Notes under the pieces: model-generated
Told to the model about the DNA's origin: nothing
Seen by the model: the letters and a program-made list of their open reading frames with translations, nothing else
The model's database searches: none
DNA from: Rhododendron vialii
Lineage: Eukaryota > Streptophyta > Magnoliopsida > Ericales > Ericaceae
Assembly: GCF_030253575.1 (NCBI RefSeq)
Contig: NC_080557.1
Location: 19,432,501 to 19,496,500 of the forward strand
Length of the DNA: 64,000 bases
Direction: 5' to 3'
Shown: positions 1 through 11,666 of the stretch, piece by piece
Layout: each line of letters starts with the position of its first letter
How positions within the stretch are numbered: the stretch's first letter is position 1
Program-made: the position numbers and the translations under genes

Positions 1-1508
1 TGGAGATTAAAACTGTAACATGATTTGCATGATGTGATTGATAGCATGGATGCGAAAGCAGTAAATAGGATAAAGGTCAGGTTCTGTTTAAAAGAAAAAA
101 CCCGACGCACTGTATTGAATTGATGTACACAATAAAGAATTTACATGCACTGATCCAGTTCCGCGGATCACTGCATGTGATTCAAACCTGCGCGCGTGAA
201 TCCTACACATGCGCGCACATATTTGCTTTGCTCGTAGCCCTGTTTTTACCCTACTCTTGGTTTTGGAAGGACCAGTGCACACCCAGGTCCAAACCAAGCA
301 ATTTATAGTATTTACACTATACAGTTTAAAAGCTGAAAAACCCAACAAATAAATAAAACACCCCATAAATAGTGTGGGGACACAAATAATGGCCTAAGGC
401 CAAGTCACCCATGAAAGAGCAACGCAATGGAAAATTACTAGAACAAGACCACCTGAGCACGTGGGTTGGTAACTTGCGCGCGCCCATCCAAACTATTTTT
501 CAATACTTGTTCTCACATGACTAGGGCTCTGGGACATGTCCAGATATACCCCAGTTGGTGTTCCAACATAACAGAACTAAGTATTGAAATGCAAGCAATC
601 AGTTTTAACATTAGAAAGCAGTAAACTGGTTTTTAGCATGTTTACAATGATTTATATACAAAGAAGGACATAAAATAACAAGACACCAATCCCCACGCAG
701 ATCCGCGCGCGTTGCCACGAAGTGGCGCGTGCAAACATGGGATTAACGCACGCTGGTTCTTGCTTCTATGGTTTTTGAAACCTTGCTAGCTTTAGGGCCA
801 GGGCATGATATTGATTACCAGTATTGACCCTGTCAGCCCCTCTCAGAGATCAGAACAGTAAGTAGAATAAATGCGTTATACCTTTGATTTTTAGGTTTGA
901 AAGAGTATTGAGCTTTGAGATCTGAGATTGAATGAGGTATTAAAATGGGGTGTAAGATTTTGTAACATTTTTTCCTAACCCAAGGTGTATGAATTTTTCT
1001 AACTCTTCAAATGGAAGCATATGTGGGGGTATTTATAGGGTAAAAACCCTCCATTAATGGAAACCCTCTATTAGTAGAAAACATTCTATTAAGGGAAACG
1101 ATTCCATTAATGGAAACATTCTAGAAACCTTCCATTAATGGAAACTCTCCATAAATGGAAACCTTTCAGAAATGGAAAGTAAAAGGGTCGGCTGCAAATT
1201 TAACCAGTGCGTGCGGTCGTGCACGCATGCGCGCAGGTCCAAATGATCACGCGCTGGTCAACGGTCAATCAGGACCATTTGACCAACACCTGACACTTTG
1301 ACCCACACACGCTGGTTCTCAACCAACGCATGCCAGTGGGTTTTTTGGCATTTTGAATTGGCTTAGGCTAGGTTAGGTTCAAGGGTTTTGCAAACACTCA
1401 AAACTCAAACATGTTATCATTCACGGGGTGTTCTTGATCCGTTTCATCATTGAGGAATCAAATATTGAAAGTAAACTAATCTGGAAAGTTTAAATTTGGG
1501 TGTCTATA
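1..1508 (-). repeat. LTR-like direct repeat, left copy (3' LTR)
   Basis: This copy aligns with about 2990-4368 through nearly its whole length. It contains a block near 950-1020 that is missing from the right copy, and a run of short palindromic ATTAATGGAAA-type units at 1050-1160. The terminal TGTCTATA differs from TGTCTACA in the right copy, so the canonical CA-type end is mutated here. Confidence 0.65.
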
Positions 1509-1639
1509 GTAGCTCCTCTTTGACGACACTTGAAATACCATTGACTTGGTACAAGTAACGTCAAAGATTTCTAGACATCCCTTCAAGACTATCTAGAAGA
1601 AAACAAAATAGAAAATGCAGACATGTATATAAAAATACC

Positions 1640-2200
1640 GTGCATCAAGAGATCGAAGATGGGTAGACCATCTCAAGATCGTTGGAAGAGAGTTTGAACT
1701 TTGTCAGGGAAACGAGGATGGGCGGGCCATCATTGATTGCCGAGGCGAACTCTCCTGGGGAATAAAAAGGACTCGGATGGGCGGACCATCGTTGATTGAT
1801 TTGGACAGATAGATCGTCGTTGACAAGGATCGGATGGGTAGATCGTTGCTGCTCGATTGAATTGGACGGGCAGATCATTATACAAAATGATCGAGCCGTT
1901 GAAAATTGGACAGGACCGGCTGTCGTTGATTTGGATGGGCGGATCATTATACAAAATGATCGAGCTGTTTGAAAGTTGGACAAGACTGGCTGTCGTTGAT
2001 TCTAATCGGACGGATAGATCGTCATTGATTGTAATCGGATAGATAAACCGTCGTTGATTGAAATTGGACAGATAGATCATCGTTGACAAGGATCGAACGG
2101 ATAGATCGTCGCTGCTTGATTGAATTGGACGAACGGATCATTATACAAAATGATCGAGCCGTTGAAAATTGGATAGGACCGGTTGTCATTGATTTGTTCC
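1640..2200. repeat. Higher-order tandem repeat inside the LTR element
   Basis: Two units of about 262 bp (near 1797-1935 and 2058-2195) share a long ordered block containing ATTATACAAAATGATCGAGC and GACAAGGATCG. They are built from shorter degenerate GATCGTCGTTGATTG-like subunits. Open frames on both strands here are by-products of the repeat. Confidence 0.75.
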
Positions 2201-2204
2201 GCAG

Positions 2205-2430
2205 AAGATTTTATTGCATCTTGTGCAAGAGATTGCATCGCACCCTTTAGCAAACAAATCAAGGATTAGGGAGATTTCATCGCACACGCTAAACAAATAG
2301 AATAGCACCATAGGAGATTTCATCGCATCCTTCGGGGAACAAATCGAGAGTTAGGGAGATTTCCATTGCCTCCGTTAATCTGTGAGAACAACACTATAGG
2401 AGATTGCATCGCACCCTTTGGTTTTGAGAG
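2205..2430. repeat. Degenerate tandem repeat, about 65 bp unit
   Basis: Four related units carry GAGATTGCATCGCACCC or GAGATTTCATCGCA. It lies directly after the 262-bp repeat in the internal part of the LTR element. No coding function is visible. Confidence 0.65.
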
Positions 2431-2989
2431 ATTGTACATGCTTTCAACAATTGGCATACACAATATGCAAAGATGTATACTAACAAAATGCACAAATTGA
2501 AAATGCAGACTCTAGCTAAGGGCGGCTCCTAGGAGGACAACGTAGCCTAAAGACTATCATTGAGCCCCATTACATTACTGTCTTTTGCTTCTGAGATGCA
2601 CACCCAGATAGAGAGACATTGAGTGAGCCTGCGTGCCCATTCTCCGATGGTTGGGCAGAAATGCCCCATAGATATGCTTTCCTTGGCCTTGAGTCGACGT
2701 GCCTTTGCCTTTCACAAGATTCCATTACTTGTGGATTTTAGAAGCTAGGGTAGCAATGTAAAAATTGCATTTTTCAATTTATTGACTCTCTTTTGCAAGT
2801 GTCTAAGAGAATGCAAAAACTAACCATTAATATCCGATTTGCATTGATGAGCGAACTAAGCCGACACACAGACACACATATATGTATAGATTCGCCTAGC
2901 TCGAACGAGAAAGGAAGAAGAGCCCCGGATGCAACACGAGCTCTTAGACACATAAAAAATAATGAAATTTTGGGTATTAACGTGCTAAA

Positions 2990-4368
2990 ACTCAAACATC
3001 CGCTTAGACAGGTGACGATTTGCAGGATGTGATTGATAGCATGGAATGCGAAAGTAGTAAATAGGATAAAGGCCAAGTTCTATTTAACAGAGCAAAACCC
3101 GAATCACTGTATTGAATTGACGTGCACAAGTAAGAATCTACATGCACTGATCCAGTTTGCATGATTCAAACCTACGTGTGTGAATCCTACACATTCGCGC
3201 GCATATTTGTTTTGCTTGCAGCCTCTGTTTTTCCCCTCTTCTAGGTTCTAGAAGGACTAGTGCATACCCAGGTCCAAACCAAACAGTTTATAGTATTTAC
3301 ACTTCACAGTTTAAAAGCTGAAAAACCTAACAAATAAATAAAACACCCCATAAACAGTGTTGGGACACAGAAAATGGTCTAAGGCCAAGTCACTCATGAA
3401 AGAGCAACGTACTGAAAAATCACTGGAACAAGACCACCTGCGCGCGCGGGTTGGTAACTTTCGCGCGCCCATCCAGTCTATTTTTCAATACTTGTTCTCA
3501 CATGACTGGGGCTCTGGCATGTATCCAGATACACCCCAGTTGGTGTTCCAACGTAACAGAACTAAGCATTGAAATGCAAGCAATCAATTTTAACATTATA
3601 AAGTAATAAACTGGTTTTTAGCATGCTTACAGTGATCTATATACAAAAAGGACATAAAATAACAAAACACCAATCCTCACGCAGATCCGCGCGCGCTGCC
3701 ACGAAGTGGCGCGAGCGAACATGGGATTGACGCGCGTTGGTTCTTGCCTCTACAGTTTTTGAAATCTTGCCAGCTTTAGGGCCAGGGCATGATATTGATT
3801 CTCAGCTTTGACCCTGCTAGCTCCCCTTAGAGATCAGAACAGTAAGTAGAATAAAGGCGTTATACCTTTGGTTTTTGGATTTGAAAGAGTATTGAGCTTT
3901 GAGATTGAATGAGGTATGAAAATGAAGCATTTATAGGGTAAACCCTCCATTAATGGAAAGCATTTCATTAATAGAAACCTTCTAGAAACTTTCCATTAAT
4001 GAAAACCCTTCATAAATGGAAACCTTCCAAAAATGAAAAGTAAAAGGTTCGGCTGCAAATTTAACCAGCGCGCGGGTCGTATACATGCGTGAGCAGATCC
4101 AAATGATCACGCGCTGATCAATGGTCAATTAGGACTATTTGACCAACACCTGGCACTTTGACCCACGCGCGCTGGTTCTCAACCAACGCATGCCAGTGGG
4201 TTTTCTGGCTTTTTGAATTGGTTTCGGCTAGGTCAAGTTCAAGGGTTTTGTAAACATTCAAAGCTCAAATATGCTATCATTCCTGGGGTGTTTTTGATCC
4301 GTTTCATCATTAAGAAATCAAAGACCGAAAGTGAACTTATTTGGAAAGTTCAGATTGAGGTGTCTACA
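2990..4368 (-). repeat. LTR-like direct repeat, right copy (5' LTR)
   Basis: This is the second copy of the 1-1508 repeat, ending TGTCTACA at 4368, so the minus-strand LTR begins TGTAGACACC. It lacks about 80 bp found in the left copy (950-1020). Its left border is only approximate because the matching border of the other copy is outside the window. Confidence 0.6.
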
Positions 4369-4571
4369 AATAATCAAAAGTTGAGTTATTCAAAGCCCAC
4401 CACCATGTACCAAACTCCGTTCCACAATTGTTATTTAGTCCTTAAATAAAAATGCAAAAGAAAATAATTTTTCAAATCAATATTACAATTTTTTCTCCAT
4501 AAGTAATTAAATATCAATGAGTTTTTTTAATGTTCTATGAAAATATGTTATTTCTTTGACACAATTATATA

Positions 4572-4783
4572 CTCTCTTCGTCCCAAAATGTTTGTTCAGT
4601 CCGCAAAAAGAGAACTTTAAAATAATGCTTTTTTTTAAAGAAAAAATTCAAACTTTTTTCATAAATTAAAAAAACTCATCGATACCTAATGAATTGTTGA
4701 AAAAAGTTTAAATTTTTCTTGCCAAAATTGTATTATTTTTACGTCATTATTTTGCGGACCAGACAAACATTTTGGGACGGAGG
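4572..4783. mobile_element. Stowaway-like MITE
   Basis: The ends are inverted: TTCGTCCCAAAATGTTTGT at the left and ACAAACATTTTGGGACGGAG at the right. The left end follows a TA. The outermost bases of the right end are degraded. At about 210 bp, AT-rich and non-coding, it fits a Tc1/mariner-derived Stowaway MITE. Confidence 0.75.
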
Positions 4784-4901
4784 CATTGTTAAGTTCTATT
4801 TTACGCACGGGACTATTTTTTTCAGAACGGAGGATTACGTGTTAGCGTAAATTGCAAATATTATCCTGAAAGTTTTTGACAAATACAACTAAGCCCCTAA
4901 G

Positions 4902-4987
4902 AAGTTAGATCCCGCACCTTGATTTGGGAACTTGGGATTCACATAAGTTAGATCCCGCACCTTGATTTGGGAACTTGGGATTCACAT
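4902..4987. repeat. Perfect 43-bp tandem duplication
   Basis: Two adjacent identical 43-bp copies (4902-4944, 4945-4987) begin AAGTTAGATCCCGCACC. This looks like a recent slippage or repair duplication in non-coding DNA. Confidence 0.95.
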
Positions 4988-5180
4988 CCCCATAGTCATA
5001 ACATAAAACTCCCTCTGTCAGTCAACCGTTACTATCTACTAGAATTTAAGCATGTCGATCGCATGGTATAAATAAACTGCCAAATTTACCCCTAAAAGAA
5101 TCAAAACCTCATTGTTCCCTAAAACCCTCTCTCTCTCTCTCTCAATTAAACTCTACTACATACTCCAAGACCCAACAAAA

Positions 5181-5737
5181 TAGGGGTGCTCAAGAAAATT
5201 GCCCGAACAGTAAATCCGGTTCGATCCGGACCAAACTGTCTTATCTAGTCCGGTTCTACAATTGGTCAGGTTATGGTTTCAAAAAAATAAGAACCGTTAA
5301 TTTTTTGTTCGGTTACTAGTTCTCAATTAAAGAATCGTGGTTAGAACCAAACCGGACCATTTAGAACTAATATGTGTGTAATTGATAATGTATTTGGATT
5401 TGGTAGGTTAATCTTTTCCTTACTAAAGTTAATTTATTTAGAGATGAAATCTTATTTGTTACTGTAGGAAAGTTCTTAATAAAATTTCTATTTTTATTTT
5501 ACCCATGAGTTATTTGGTGCTTTAATTTTTTTATGAGTTCATATGAATAAGTGTTTGGATGCTAATTGGATAGAACCAGAATCGAATCAAAACTGGACCG
5601 GTTTTATGATTTGGTTTTGATTAGGTTCCACGCATATATTGATTACGTTTTCGTTCCCAATTTTCTAGAAGCGTTTGAAATGATCGAGTTACTGATTTTC
5701 TAAAAAATCGGACCAATCTGAACAGTGTGCACCCCTG
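5181..5737. mobile_element. Non-autonomous hAT element, 557 bp
   Basis: The left end is TAGGGGTGC and the reverse complement of the right end is CAGGGGTGC. Flanking 8-bp sequences are CAACAAAA (5173-5180) and CAACAAAG (5738-5745), a target-site duplication with one mismatch. The subterminal regions are rich in CCGGTT/GGACC motifs, like the larger hAT element at 21131-26146. It has no coding capacity. Confidence 0.8.
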
Positions 5738-6340
5738 CAACAAAGCATATGCGTTGTCGTGCCTTCAACCAATTTCATCACCGTCAACACTTTCTCCTCC
5801 TGTCTCTACCTCAAGACAGCTGTCACATCAACGCCCCAATTGAACTACAAGTTCCTTCATCGCTTCCAACCGTCCACCAATTAAATGTAAACAACTATAT
5901 AACGAAACCCTAAAGGGGAATTTAAATAGGGGTCATTTTCCCTATATAAATACTTAAAAGTCTCCGTTCTAAAGGGTTTGAAATTTTATCATTCCATCTT
6001 CAAATTTCAAATAAATCCTAAACTACCCTTTTTCTCTCCTAATCTTTAAAATATTTCATGCTCTCTATCTTTCCTAATTTATCTCATTCTCTCTCCTATA
6101 TTTCTCTCTCCTAATCTTCTCTCTCTAATTCTCTCACCTAAAATTTTAAAAACAACATTTAAAAATAAAACTAATATCTACCTTTAGTTTGAAAATGAAT
6201 ATTCATAAATAAGAACGTGTATCTGTACAGTGACTATAAATAATCATGATAAAATTTCATAATATATTACTTGAAATCCTCAATGAATTAATTGGTTATG
6301 AATATGTATCATAAAATCGTCTATACGAAACTGCATTAAT

Positions 6341-6660
6341 CCAAAATCATGACAAAATTTGGAGAAATCGAAACACACATAATGAAATCATGACAAGATT
6401 TGTGAAATCGCCATGAAACAGAAAAAATCATGAATACATATCGTAAAATTATGCCCCAATGAAACTACAATAAACTGAAAGCATGACAAAATCCGGAGAA
6501 ATTGAAACACACATACCGAAAGCATGACAATTTGTGGAATCACCATAAAACATAAAAAATCATGAACACGTCTCGTAAAATCATCCCGACTAAACTACAA
6601 TAAACAAAAATCATGACAAAATTTAGAGAAATTGAAACACATATGCCGAAATCATGACAA
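6341..6660. repeat. About 130-bp tandem repeat, 2.4 copies
   Basis: Units start near 6343, 6478 and 6608. Each has AATCATGACAAAAT, then GAAACACA, then AAAATCATGAA and AAACTACAATAAAC. The copies have diverged by several percent. No gene is visible in 5738-6340 or in this block. Confidence 0.8.
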
Positions 6661-6824
6661 GAAGTAGTGGCTTATCCGCCGGGATAAGTATTCATTTTCA
6701 AATATGATGAATTCATAACTAATATGATTAATTTACACTCCAAATCTAAAAATCGAAACGATAACTACAAATATACGCTTTAGAATTAATATTGTGTTGC
6801 TTACGCATGATTTAATACCTCGAT

Positions 6825-7244
6825 CTACACAATGAAACCAACTGAAACAATCCAAAGGAAAAAAGATAGGCCCTTTTCAGATGAAATTACCCGAATATCC
6901 TTGGACACAGGATGCAAATAGAGGACACAAGAGCTTACCAAAAAAAAAACACAAAGGACACCGGTACAAGTCCGATCCAAAATTTGAAGCATGTCGACTC
7001 CGTTGGCCATGTCACCAACAGTTGCGGCATCCTTAGACGACGAACCAGCCGCCACGGCATTCCCTCGTTATTGGAAAATTTGCAGAAACCTCGATTGGCC
7101 TTTGGGTATGGATTTACCTGGACCTGGACAGAGAGAGTAAAGAGAGTAGGATTTTGGTGTTTAGCCTTTTTACTTTTCTCGCAAGATGAGAGGCACAAAG
7201 GGATACCCAGAGAGAGAGAGAGAGGGGGGGACGAAAAAAGTTGA
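6825..7244 (-). other. Possible 5' gene or exon fragment, not identified
   Basis: On the minus strand a CT-repeat leader (complement of 7211-7230) is followed by a less AT-rich stretch with a short open frame (about 6979-7040; residues VAAGSSSKDAATVGDM and onward) and a potential GT donor. This resembles a plant 5' UTR plus first exon. The frame has a stop just upstream, no clear ATG and no family I recognise. It may be a gene remnant or chance. Confidence 0.2.
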
Positions 7245-7249
7245 AACTA

Positions 7250-7785
7250 ATCCCGAAAATTTGGGGGCTAAGAAGTATCATACTCTTATAATTAAGGATA
7301 TGTAAAATACAATATATAGATATTAACTAATAACCAAAGGCATAATAGGGCAACATGACAATTTGAGGATGCGAATATAAATATTCAAATTCATTAGGAT
7401 GGACACATAAATAAGTCTCCTAAATAGGATGCCTACTTAATTTTTTCAACCCTAAAATTCGAAATTGATTTCAAAGATCAAGTGTAGGAAGAAGTTTTTA
7501 GGCGCTCGGAAGTGCACAGATGTTTCAAATGGTCCACAGTGGTGATGAAGTCGAGCTAGCGGAAGTTATTCACAGACGCATTACATTCTATTCTGGTGGT
7601 TGTAATTTGAATACATGTTTTACAACGGCAATATCTTCATCTGTGTGGGAAATAAACAGGAGAATTAAAACAACTGGTATGGATGAATTTTATTTTTGTA
7701 AATCTGGCCTATAAGTCTGGCTTTCCAATTGAACATATATTTTTCACGGCATCTAATTCCAAAAGTTAATGTCTCATTTGGGTAC

Positions 7786-7819
<34 letters not shown>

Positions 7820-8465
7820 TCAACACTCTTCTTCAGAAGCCCTCTCCCTATACACAAAAAGAACTTTCAACACGTACGTTCGCACCGAATAATGCCACAC
7901 AAATCCTTACGAACATTCATTTTTGGGAAAATTTTGAAATAAATCTTTTCTGGCAATAATAAGAAGTTTCCATGCATAGAACACGAGTATTGGCCTATTG
8001 GAGAATCCAAAAACTTTTTAAAACATGTTTCCAGAGTCAAAGCTATCATTTATTGTACCAGGGTAAAAGTTAGGTATCTCTAGTCTAGGTTTTAATGGGA
8101 ATTAAACATAAAGTTGGTGTCTGTTTAGCTTCTTTTGACAACTTATTTTAATGGGGTGGTGGGGCTACTTCTACTCTCCAATCTGTTTAGCCGCGGTTTC
8201 AGTTTTGAATTTTGTGGAAAATTTTGCCAAACCATAATGCCAGCGAAAAGGAAAAGAGATGGCAAAAGGAAAAAAAACAGCTTCATGACATTTCTTCATT
8301 AAATTCTTCCTTATTCAAATCTTCTTGTCATATCAAGATCCCTGGACCCTACACAACTTTAGAATACCGTTGTACTTTTTTTGTAGCAAAGAGAAAATAT
8401 TGCCCTTGTACTTTATACCATCTTTGTGAACCTAAAAAAAATATTATTAGTATATACATATGTGG
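7250..8465. other. Intergenic DNA, no gene recognised
   Basis: AT-rich sequence with an (ATT)n microsatellite at about 7790-7818. Open frames are short and have no recognisable motif. Confidence 0.6.
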
Positions 8466-8686
8466 GAATGGGAAGGGCCGTAGTGCACCTGCCGCATTAC
8501 ACCGTGTAGTGTGGCCGATCCGACCGTCCATCTCGGCACAGACGGCTTGGATATAATCTGAGCTTCTACAAATCCTATCTGTCCATTGTTTGGATGAAAA
8601 TCTGAGCTGTTCATTGCCAAGATGGACGACTGGATTGGGTGCACTACACGTGTAGTGCGAGATGAACTACAGCACCCTCGGGTGCC
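8466..8686. mobile_element. Probable MITE with imperfect terminal inverted repeats
   Basis: The left arm (GTAGTGCACCTGCCGCATTA, then CGTGTAGTG) matches the reverse complement of the right arm (CGTGTAGTGCGAGATGAACT). The inner parts also pair (CGACCGTCCATC with GATGGACGAC). It is less AT-rich than its surroundings. No clear target-site duplication was found. Confidence 0.5.
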
Positions 8687-8816
8687 TTCAAATTCTCCAT
8701 AGAAAAAAACATGCAATTTGCTCTTTTCAACAGTTCGTTTTGAAGTAAATCCCATGCACAAGATAATAAAAAAGTACACTTGATTTCAGCCTATTTTATT
8801 TATCTAATAATTATGG

Positions 8817-9525
8817 CTTGGTGGATATAGTGAATGAGCCGGAGACTTAGATGATAAGAAGGACACAACCGATTTTCTATTCTACGTTGGTGACATGACG
8901 TTCACTTAGATTTCGAAGAAGCAATTGATTGTCACTCTCTCCACTTCTTTTTTTTTTTGCCACAACAATAACAAGTGATATTATAGATCCAAGAAACAGT
9001 ATATCAAGAGAAAATTACTCTATCTCTAAACAAGGGATCAAGAAACCAAATATTAAGGGACTCAGTTTAAAGACTATACTCAACTCCAACTAAACTAATC
9101 GCTCCAAATAGACGGAGCACTGTAGAAAACAACCAAAAATACCTACATAGGGGTGATTGAAGCCCCACAAACAGGGAGACATCCCACACAGGGGACACTA
9201 AAGAAAAGAACCAGAAAAAAGAGAAAAATCGGTAATGAAACTGGATGGAGTCCGCCGTATCGGAGTAGACTTCATACACCCACCTAGATCTCTCACTCCA
9301 GCGAGAGGAGGTTGCCTCTGGCAACCACGATTTGCAAGCCACTAAATCTAAAAGCTGTCGAACTGCACAGCGGAGGAGGGGCGGCGGATGGTGGTTTGGA
9401 GAGGAGGAGGATGGGAGTGAAGGGGGAAAGAGAAAAAACCTCTGAGATCTAAAATCGAGAGATTGAAAAATCCCACGAGGGGGAGAAATCCCTCCCCTCC
9501 CGTCACCCATTGAGGTATAAAACCC

Positions 9526-9562
<37 letters not shown>

Positions 9563-9962
9563 CAAGATGAAACGGTTTAGTACAATATATCTTTTTGTAT
9601 CGATACTCTCTCCACATGTGAGGCCGAATATATAGCTGTCACCTTATGTGTATGTCATGCGATGTGGCTAAGGAGCTAACTGAAGGAGCTTAATTTTGCA
9701 CAAGAAGAAGCAATGAAAATTTTCGTGGACAATCTATCAGCAATAGCACTAGCAAAGAATCCAGTCTTCGATGGCTCGTAGCAAACACATAGATACAATG
9801 TATCATTTCATAAGAGAGTGCATGACTAAAATGGAGGTTTGAATGACATTCGCAAGGTCGAAAGATCAAATTGCCGATATCCTCACCAAACCACTCGAGT
9901 ATTGAAGTCTTCTCCAAGCTAAGAAACCTTTTCGGAGTTACTAAATCAAGTTTAAGGGGGAA
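8817..9962 (+). pseudogene. Ty1/copia RNase H remnant, interrupted by a retroposon
   Basis: Conceptual reading of 8817-8944 gives copia RNase H-like motifs (AGDLDDKKDTTDFLFYVGD, SKKQLIVTLS). After an insertion the frame resumes at 9605 (CEAEY, then DNLSAIALAKNP, then KHIDT and DQIADILTKPLE). Internal stops are present (for example in place of Trp in the SDWAGD-like and TFTW-like motifs), so it is dead. The frame leads into a purine tract, AAGGGGGAA (about 9954-9962), directly before an LTR start. Confidence 0.85.
8945..9604 (-). mobile_element. Oligo(A)-tailed non-LTR retroposon, 660 bp, in copia RNase H
   Basis: The insert is flanked by an 11-bp direct repeat, ACTCTCTCCAC (8934-8944 and 9605-9615). 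It begins on the plus strand with TTC followed by a T-run, i.e. an A-rich tail on the minus strand. Variable-length TSD plus a terminal A-tract is the hallmark of LINE-machinery insertion. On the minus strand it starts after a (CT)n tract and has a 147-codon frame (9067-9510) rich in Phe, Ser and Leu without a recognised domain. It could be a 5'-truncated LINE, a non-autonomous LINE derivative or a retrocopy of an unknown transcript. Confidence 0.75.
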
Positions 9963-10286
9963 TGTTGGAGCATAAACTTGATTTAGTATTTTGGCCCAAG
10001 AAAATAAAGTCTAAGTCGAGCCCAAGTTAAGAAGCCCAAAACAGAAGATATTTTGGAAGGTGATATAAGTTTGTAGTTTATAGTCTATAGAAGAGTTCTA
10101 GAATACCTACATTCTAGAAGATGTCTAGAAAAGCTTTAAGAAATATCCTGAATATGTGTTGTAAGTACTTTTCACATGTTTAAAATCTAGAACTTACCTA
10201 AATATGGATGGATTCTAATCATTTTGTACTAAGCCAAAAAGTTTGTGTTCAAGTATAATACAAAGTGCTTACTTCCCCACTCTACA
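9963..10286 (+). repeat. copia 3' LTR remnant
   Basis: Directly after the polypurine tract the sequence starts TGTTGGAGCATAAACTTG and may end at CTCTACA (10286), giving an LTR of about 324 bp. The start is well supported by its position. The end is inferred from a TG...CA boundary only. Confidence 0.6.
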
Positions 10287-10387
10287 AGCATGGCCCTGAG
10301 ATTTGCGAGGCCCTAGGCAGGATTCAAAAATGAGGCATCTCATATTTATGTATATAGTTCAGTTGTTCGAGATGAGGAACTAAATAG

Positions 10388-10510
10388 CCTTGTGGTTTAG
10401 TGGCAGAGAGTTGTAACACTTCTGAAATTCCCTCAGGTTGTGTATTCAAGTCCTGGCTCCATGTTCCAAAGTCTATTTTTTGTAAGTTGCATTGTTAACG
10501 AAAAAAAAAA
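10388..10510 (+). mobile_element. tRNA-derived SINE
   Basis: An A-box-like TGGTTTAGTGGC (about 10393) and a B-box-like GTGTATTCAAGTCC (about 10440-10453), about 45 bp apart, resemble an RNA polymerase III internal promoter. They are followed by a short body and a 3' A10 tail (10501-10510). This arrangement is diagnostic of plant tRNA SINEs. No flanking duplication was seen. Confidence 0.65.
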
Positions 10511-11660
10511 TCGAAGTTGCCAGGGGTCGAATACGAGATTTCTTGGATATAAACACCCACATTTACCATTACAACAAAGAAATCTATATGGAAAACACCG
10601 GCCATGTCACTGTAGTCTCAAGTACTCTTTCCTCTGCCGAAAAAAATACTAGCACCATCACGAACACCCAAAATAATCCTCTTCTTTCCAACAGCTATTG
10701 GAAGAAGCCACCGAGTTCCAATTCATCTAGATCTCTTGGGGAAATTGTGTGACCATGCATAAAATAAATCGGAAAATGAGTTAAGATAACACACTTTCTT
10801 TTCTTGTCTTCTTTAATTTAGTATTTTAATCCTTATTTATATACTTTTAGGTAATTCCTACTCATGTTTTTATTTTTTATTTTATCTTTTTTTGGGATAC
10901 CGCCTACCTCATTTATCGAAACGCCGTGGTTTTTTTTTTTTTTTTTATGACAATGCTCGAATTCTCTTCACATTAAAGTAGTGGGACTACATGCAAATCA
11001 ACTAATACAAAAATCTCCAATTGTTAGATTTCAGTAAAGGTGATGAAGTGGATTTGCATAGGTTGGGAGAAAGTCTCTGAACTCTTCATTGACGAAGGCG
11101 TTTACATACAACCAACAAAAGTATAAGAAAAAATATGGCATACTAGCCTACAATCGGAATCTCTAGCTTATTGTACTTTGGAGAATAAGTAATTATCTCC
11201 CGGCTTATCTAATTACGTGTGAGCATGAACCGGATTGATTTCTAATCGTGATTCCTTCTTCTCCTCCTTTTTTTCTGTTTTTTTGTTTTTTTGTTTTTAT
11301 AGGTTTGTGGCGTTTGCCGGATGAAGAGAACACAAAGGATACTCACCCATGCAATGCCGGAATTCTCGCCAAAGCTATTCTATTTTGCGGCCACAACCCT
11401 CAAAGCACATGGAAAAAGAAATTAAAATGAGCTTAGTCGAGCATCTTAGGGAAGAAGCGAACACAAAAAATGAAAGTATCAATAAGAAAGAAGAAAGAAC
11501 CGGATTCCAGGAATAGACAGACAGTTTCATTTACTTGGCATTGATCAAATATATTACTTTCAACAGATTATGCATCCATCGATCCTAGTATTACATTTTC
11601 AATATGCTATAAATAACAGATACACCCAATAAATCAGGAAAAAAAAAAAATCCCTTTCTA
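10511..11660. other. Intergenic DNA downstream of the purine permease gene
   Basis: Contains homopolymer T tracts (about 10929-10946 and 11265-11296) and short frames without motifs. The stretch just right of 11550 is probably the permease 3' UTR. Confidence 0.5.
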
Positions 11661-11666
11661 CAAACA

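Larger units (their letters stand above)
1..4368 (-). mobile_element. Coding-poor LTR retroelement (LARD-like), left end cut by window
   Basis: Two long direct copies (1-1508 and about 2990-4368) enclose about 1.5 kb without any convincing gag or pol frame. The copies share blocks such as GTGATTGATAGCATGGA near their left ends and GGTGTCTA at their right ends. Read on the minus strand the repeat starts TGTAGACACC, has a CTATAAATAC-type TATA motif (plus strand about 1030 and 3928), and is preceded by a purine-rich tract (complement of 1511-1522), as expected for an LTR and polypurine tract. The 3' LTR is then the left copy and the 5' LTR the right copy. The long LTRs and absent coding region fit a large retrotransposon derivative, perhaps of the gypsy Tat type (inference). 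The left edge lies outside the window, so the exact LTR start is unknown. Confidence 0.65.

Noticed and set aside
1645..2262. Overlapping frames of 60-119 codons on both strands
   Set aside because: All are by-products of the 262-bp tandem repeat.
9067..9510. 147-codon frame as a host gene
   Set aside because: It is inside an oligo(A)-tailed insert with an 11-bp duplication and shows no domain, so it is treated as part of a retroposon.
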